From the NCBI GenBank assembly GCA_938029995.1, contig CALHGI010000647.1, forward strand, positions 1 through 12,330: a stretch of 12,330 bases of DNA, given 5' to 3'. Within the stretch, counting starts at the first letter, position 1. The number at the start of each line of letters is the position of its first letter. Position numbers and translations under genes: made by a program. This stretch comes from an uncultured cyanobacterium (GTDB lineage Bacteria > Cyanobacteriota > Cyanobacteriia > Phormidesmidales > Phormidesmidaceae). Positions 9,116-12,330 of the stretch are shown one piece after another. The notes beneath the pieces were generated by a model, which was not told the origin of the DNA, did not search any database, and saw nothing but the letters and a program-made list of their open reading frames with translations.

Positions 9116-9269
9116 CTAGGTGAGGGATTCACAGGGGGGACAAGGGGCAAAAACCAGACAGTTTTTGAGCTCCACACGGATAAGGGACAGCGTCAGATGT
9201 AAAAGAACAATTAGGTATCAAAGCTTTAATTGGGGCGGTTTTATTAAACTCTCACATTATTATTAAATC
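9116..9269 (+). promoter_or_regulatory. Upstream region of the PatD-like gene
   Basis: The 3' part (about 9220-9269) is AT-rich with several TATTAT/TATTAAAT-like tracts, so the promoter of the PatD-like gene probably lies here. No ribosome binding site precedes ATG 9270. No GTA-N8-TAC site for NtcA was seen. The 5' part overlaps the possible zinc-ribbon relic on the other strand. Confidence 0.3.
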
Positions 9270-9632
9270 ATGACATTTGCCCATGCCACCGAGACCCTAG
9301 TGCACTACGCAGAACAGTTAACCCAGCTCCAGCGGGTAACGGGGCAAAAAGTCATGGCCCAGCAGGCCCATAATTTACAGACCTTTTTTCGCCAGAATTT
9401 ATGGCCCCTGGCAAGCCAGTTGGAACTACCACAACACCAAGCTCAGTGGCTTTCGGCGACCACTGAAATTCAACGCCACATGAGGCTGCTGACCGTAGAA
9501 ATTAGCTTCGCCCAAGCAGCCCGTCAGGGTCCAACCCGGCAACAACGCCTGGGGCAAATTGAGCATCGATTAGAGCAATTACAGGGGTTTACACAGGTTA
9601 TGTTGTCCCTTTTAGGGAAGGTACAGACCTAG
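9270..9632 (+). CDS. PatD-like protein (heterocyst frequency control family)
   Basis: The 120-residue protein appears all-helical and very rich in Gln, Leu and His, with no signal peptide or membrane segment. Its C-terminal half, IQRHMRLLTVEISFAQAARQGPTRQQRLGQIEHRLEQLQGF, matches my memory of the PatD pattern: a basic MRLL helix, F.QAARQ, then T..QR..Q...R...L. PatD in Anabaena influences heterocyst frequency and is reported to interact with the cell-division protein FtsZ. Homologues also occur in cyanobacteria without heterocysts, so this gene does not by itself show nitrogen fixation. The N-terminal half (TETLVHYAEQLTQLQRV) fits a helical bundle. Assignment is by pattern memory, not by search. 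The neighbours do not explain its role. Confidence 0.6.
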   Translation: MTFAHATETLVHYAEQLTQLQRVTGQKVMAQQAHNLQTFFRQNLWPLASQLELPQHQAQWLSATTEIQRHMRLLTVEISFAQAARQGPTRQQRLGQIEHRLEQLQGFTQVMLSLLGKVQT

Positions 9633-9806
9633 ACTTGCTGGCATGGGTAGCACCAGGGTGAAGGCAAAAATATAGTTTTAATAGGTTTAACGCTTGAGTT
9701 TTCCTCTACGAAAAACTACAGTCTGGAAGTGGAATCGGTTTAGGCGGTTTGGGCCGACTACCTTTGATTTACCACCTGTTATTTGTACACTTTACCCACG
9801 AGGGCG

Positions 9807-10376
9807 ATGCTCTGTCCGAAACATCCACAAGAAGCTTTGCTGACAGGACAGCTAGAAGCCGGACTCACCTCCCACAGCTGTCCCACATGTCACGGGTCGT
9901 GGGTTGCGGCTGACGATTATCAAACCTGGCAACCGACCCATGCAGATCCGTCCATCCGGGTGAGTAATTTAACGGTACCGATTAACCACAGTGGTGATTT
10001 TCAGCCATCTCGCTACGACAACCGGGCTGGTCTTTGTCCTAACTGTGGCTTCTATCTAGTGCGGGGGCGGATTAACCTGCAAAAAACAGCTTTCTTTATT
10101 GAACGCTGCCCTGGCTGCAAGGGCACTTGGTATGACGATGGGGAATGGGCCCTACTGGATAAGCTGGGTCTGAGTGCCTATATACCGGTTCTATTTACGG
10201 ATGAGTGGCACAGCTATGTGCGGAGTGCAGAGGCGGAATTCCGTGAACGGACAGCCACGGCGGAAAAGTTGGGCACTGACATAGCAGAGAAACTGTTTGA
10301 GCTGGCAAAACTCCTGGAGCAGCATCCGAATGGTGACTTTGGGGTGGCGTATTTGATGCGACGGTTTGAGAAGTAA
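9807..10376 (+). CDS. Double zinc-ribbon (zf-TFIIB type) protein
   Basis: The 189-residue protein carries two zinc-ribbon modules. The first uses Cys3, His6, Cys25 and Cys28 (LCPKHPQ...SCPTCHGSWV). The second uses Cys77, Cys80, Cys101 and Cys104 (LCPNCGFYLVRG...RCPGCKGTWYDDGEW). CPxCxGxWxDxGE is the hallmark of the zf-TFIIB family, whose cellular role is mostly unknown. The last 80 residues are helical and charged (WHSYVRSAEAEFRERTATAEKLGTDIAEKLFELAKLLEQ). The first module has a His in place of one Cys, which still allows zinc binding. The frame extends upstream to a TTG (9783), but ATG 9807 with GAGG just before it is the better start. It sits in the same direction as the PatD-like gene, 174 bases away. 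Confidence 0.78.
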   Translation: MLCPKHPQEALLTGQLEAGLTSHSCPTCHGSWVAADDYQTWQPTHADPSIRVSNLTVPINHSGDFQPSRYDNRAGLCPNCGFYLVRGRINLQKTAFFIERCPGCKGTWYDDGEWALLDKLGLSAYIPVLFTDEWHSYVRSAEAEFRERTATAEKLGTDIAEKLFELAKLLEQHPNGDFGVAYLMRRFEK

Positions 10377-10390
10377 AACGCGGCTCAGCG

Positions 10391-10410
10391 CCATCATTTG
10401 CTTCTGATGG
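10391..10410 (+). other. Weak hairpin after the zinc-ribbon gene
   Basis: CCATCA (10391-10396) and TGATGG (10405-10410) form a 6-base stem with an 8-base loop, 15 bases after the stop of the zinc-ribbon gene. No T-run follows, so it is at best a poor intrinsic terminator or an RNA-stabilising stem. Confidence 0.25.
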
Positions 10411-10490
10411 TGGCCTAATGCCAGGGCCATCGTTCATCCACCAGTAATAAATTTAGAGATAGTTTCGTCCTTGTCCTTCATTCGCATTCC

Positions 10491-12122
10491 ATGACTCCCC
10501 CGCTCCTACAACTTGATCGCTTTTGTGTCGCCTATCCACGACAGGCCACTTGGGCCGTTGAGCATGTTTCCCTATGCTTACAGCCAGGGGAAATGCTGGG
10601 ATTGGTCGGGGAGTCAGGCTGTGGCAAGTCCACATTGGGACGGGCGGCGCTAAGGCTATTGCCAGGGGGCAGCCGCACCGAGGGGCAGTCCCTATTTGAG
10701 GGGCGAGATGTGTTTGGATTGGCGGCCCCAGACATTCGTCGATTTCGGGGGGAAGCGGTGTCGTTGGTATTTCAAGATCCAATGACTCGGCTAAATCCGT
10801 TGATGACCATTGGCGATCACTGTGTGGAAACCCTGCGGGCCCATCGCTCTGATCTGTCTAAGCAGGCGGCGAAGGAGATTGCGATCGCAACCCTAGAGTC
10901 CGTCAGTATTCCTGCCAGCCGCTGGGAGCAATATCCCCACGAATTTAGCGGCGGCATGCGACAGCGGGTGGCCATTGCCCTGGCACTCCTGCTCAACCCC
11001 AAGCTGATTGTGGCGGATGAACCCACCACCAGCCTGGATGTGACCATTTCGGCCCAAATTTTAGACTTACTGACCCAGCTGTGCCGGGAACGGGGCATGG
11101 CGCTGATTTTGATCTCCCACGACCTGGCCCTCGTGGGGGAATATTGCGATCGCATCGCCGTCATGTACGAAGGCAAACTGGTGGAGTTGGGCCCCACAGA
11201 GCAGGTGCTTTATCAGCCCCAGGCAGACTACACCCAATCCCTCCTACGGGCGGCCCACCAACTGCAAAACTACGAAGTTGAGGATATCGCTGCCCCAGAA
11301 AACACAGACACTCCCCTCCTGCGGGTTCAGGATCTGATCAAGCACTACAGCATCGAACAAAATCTGCTGTCCAAGCTCTTTAACCGGACACCACCGGACA
11401 CCATCAGGGCGGTGGATGGCATCTCCATCGACCTACATCCAGGGGAAGTCTTGGGGTTAGTCGGAGAGTCTGGCTGTGGAAAAAGCACGTTTTCCCGAGC
11501 GCTGATGCAGATTATTCCCCCCACCTCTGGCCGGGTAGAGTTCATGGGAAAAAACCTGGTGGGCATGTCACGCTCTCAGCTCCAGGCCCAGCGCCGCAAC
11601 TTTCAAATGATTTTCCAAGACCCCCACGCCTGCCTCAATCCGATGATGACCGTGGGCCGAGGGATTGCTGATCCATTAATTATCCATGGGCTGAACACGG
11701 CGACGGAGGCAAAACAACTGGTCCATGCCATGTTAAAGCGGGTGGGGTTGACGCCAACGGAGGATTACTATGACCGCTATCCCAGCGATTTATCTGGCGG
11801 GCAGCAACAACGGGTCGCCATTGCCAGGGCCCTGATTACGAAGCCTAAATTGGTGATCTGTGATGAGCCGGTGAGCATGCTGGATGCCAGCGTTCAAGCC
11901 CAAGTCCTAGAACTGATGTTAGAACTAAAGGACGAGCTGGAGCTGACCTATCTCTTTATTACCCACGATCTTTGGGTGGCTCGGTACCTGTGCGATCGCA
12001 TCGCTGTCATGAACAAGGGCAAAATTGTGGAGCTAGAACCCACGGAAAAGCTCTTTAACCAGCCGCAGCATCCCTATACCCAAACCCTACTGGCGGCTGC
12101 CCCCCTATTAGCCAAAACCTAG
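10491..12122 (+). CDS. ABC transporter ATP-binding protein, two fused NBDs (peptide/nickel class)
   Basis: The 543-residue protein has two complete ATPase domains in one chain, like DppD fused to DppF (COG1123, GsiA-like). Domain 1 has Walker [10 protein letters not shown] (40-48), signature SGGMRQR (153-159), Walker B LIVADEP and switch His210. Domain 2 has Walker [10 protein letters not shown] (325-333), SGGQQQR (435-441), Walker B LVICDEP (454-460) and His492. Both catalytic Glu residues are present. Each half ends in an oligopeptide-transporter C-terminal motif, [14 protein letters not shown] (243-256) and [14 protein letters not shown] (525-538). It should energise uptake of peptides or related solutes at the plasma membrane, but the substrate is unknown. 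No permease or binding protein gene lies next to it in the window. ATG 10491 has no clear Shine-Dalgarno. Confidence 0.95.
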   Translation: MTPPLLQLDRFCVAYPRQATWAVEHVSLCLQPGEMLGLVGESGCGKSTLGRAALRLLPGGSRTEGQSLFEGRDVFGLAAPDIRRFRGEAVSLVFQDPMTRLNPLMTIGDHCVETLRAHRSDLSKQAAKEIAIATLESVSIPASRWEQYPHEFSGGMRQRVAIALALLLNPKLIVADEPTTSLDVTISAQILDLLTQLCRERGMALILISHDLALVGEYCDRIAVMYEGKLVELGPTEQVLYQPQADYTQSLLRAAHQLQNYEVEDIAAPENTDTPLLRVQDLIKHYSIEQNLLSKLFNRTPPDTIRAVDGISIDLHPGEVLGLVGESGCGKSTFSRALMQIIPPTSGRVEFMGKNLVGMSRSQLQAQRRNFQMIFQDPHACLNPMMTVGRGIADPLIIHGLNTATEAKQLVHAMLKRVGLTPTEDYYDRYPSDLSGGQQQRVAIARALITKPKLVICDEPVSMLDASVQAQVLELMLELKDELELTYLFITHDLWVARYLCDRIAVMNKGKIVELEPTEKLFNQPQHPYTQTLLAAAPLLAKT

Positions 12123-12194
12123 GCCCCGGGACTCTATCGCGTCCATGGAGTTCGCTTTAATCCACACAATAAGACAGTCCATTAAAACAGTCTG

Positions 12195-12236
12195 TAAATT
12201 AAAAAGGACTGGCCTAGGCCAGTCCTTTTTAATTTA
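12195..12236. terminator. Bidirectional intrinsic terminator, perfect 42-base palindrome
   Basis: The two 21-base halves are exact reverse complements and meet at CCTAGG. The stem has a GC-rich inner part (GGACTGGCC) flanked by A-run and T-run arms (AAAAAGG and CCTTTTT), so each strand gives a GC hairpin followed by T5 and then AATTT. It lies 72 bases after the ABC ATPase stop and 35 bases before the plastocyanin stop, between two convergent genes. This fits termination of both. Confidence 0.9.
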
Positions 12237-12271
12237 TGAATTAAACTCTGCTGGCCCCATGGACCATGGAG

Positions 12272-12330
12272 TTACTGAACAGTAATTGTGCCAACCATAC
12301 CAGCACCACGGTGAGGAGCACAGAAGTAGC
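12272..12330 (-). CDS. petE: Plastocyanin, C-terminal end (cut by window edge)
   Basis: The last 18 codons on the minus strand read YFCAPHRGAGMVGTITVQ and stop at TAA 12274-12272. This is the C-terminal type-1 copper loop of plastocyanin. The spacing C-x2-H-x4-M gives three of the four copper ligands, and CxPHRGAGMVG is a very conserved plastocyanin sequence. Plastocyanin is the soluble thylakoid-lumen electron carrier from cytochrome b6f to photosystem I. The fourth ligand (His) and the signal peptide are outside the window. The gene is convergent with the ABC ATPase and shares its terminator. The short length leaves other cupredoxins possible, but the motif favours plastocyanin. Confidence 0.88.
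   Translation of the reverse strand, partial: YFCAPHRGAGMVGTITVQ

Noticed and set aside
10391..10410. Intrinsic terminator between the zinc-ribbon gene and the ABC ATPase
   Set aside because: The stem is short and no T-run follows, so it is kept only as a weak hairpin.

Overview
The window looks like chromosomal DNA of a cyanobacterium. The evidence is: (i) the last 59 bases encode the C-terminus of a plastocyanin with its Cys, His and Met copper ligands; (ii) seven copies of the cyanobacterial HIP1 palindrome GCGATCGC occur (starts 4064, 4578, 5278, 6204, 10881, 11146, 11992); (iii) there is a short, cyanobacterial-type SSB, a PatD-like protein and a DUF2062 protein of cyanobacterial style. 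Genus cannot be fixed from the sequence alone. Nothing resembling a CRISPR array, prophage, tRNA or rRNA was seen. Most of the window is housekeeping DNA.

Layout. Positions 1-2145 (minus strand) hold the cell-shape operon mreB-mreC-mreD, with mreD cut by the window edge. A gene-free stretch of about 430 bases separates mreB from the divergent ssb (2578-2943, plus) and carries a clean inverted repeat in front of ssb. A hypothetical gene (2961-3314, minus) converges on ssb. Positions 3315-3768 are sparse, with a doubtful 52-residue membrane peptide on the plus strand. A DUF2062 membrane protein (minus, with a duplicated 17-residue N-terminal repeat) is divergent from mnmE (4533-5912, plus). mnmE is followed after 9 bases by a VOC/glyoxalase-fold gene, whose 3' end overlaps the 3' end of the convergent rel gene (ppGpp synthetase/hydrolase, 6331-8616, minus).

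Positions 8617-9269 are mostly non-coding. They hold two inverted repeats upstream of rel and what looks like a decayed zinc-ribbon reading frame. Then on the plus strand come a PatD-like protein (9270-9632), a double zinc-ribbon (zf-TFIIB) protein (9807-10376) and a fused two-domain ABC ATPase of the peptide/nickel class (10491-12122). A perfect 42-base palindrome at 12195-12236 separates this gene from the convergent plastocyanin gene and probably terminates transcription in both directions.

Functionally the genes cover cell elongation (MreBCD), DNA replication and repair (SSB), tRNA wobble modification (MnmE), the stringent response (Rel), peptide-class uptake (ABC ATPase) and photosynthetic electron transfer (plastocyanin). 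I found no convincing new multi-gene system. The items most worth a second look are the ssb-proximal operator-like repeat, the inverted repeats and zinc-ribbon relic upstream of rel, the two overlapping small frames at 3504-3753, the 51-base duplication in the DUF2062 gene and the perfect bidirectional terminator.
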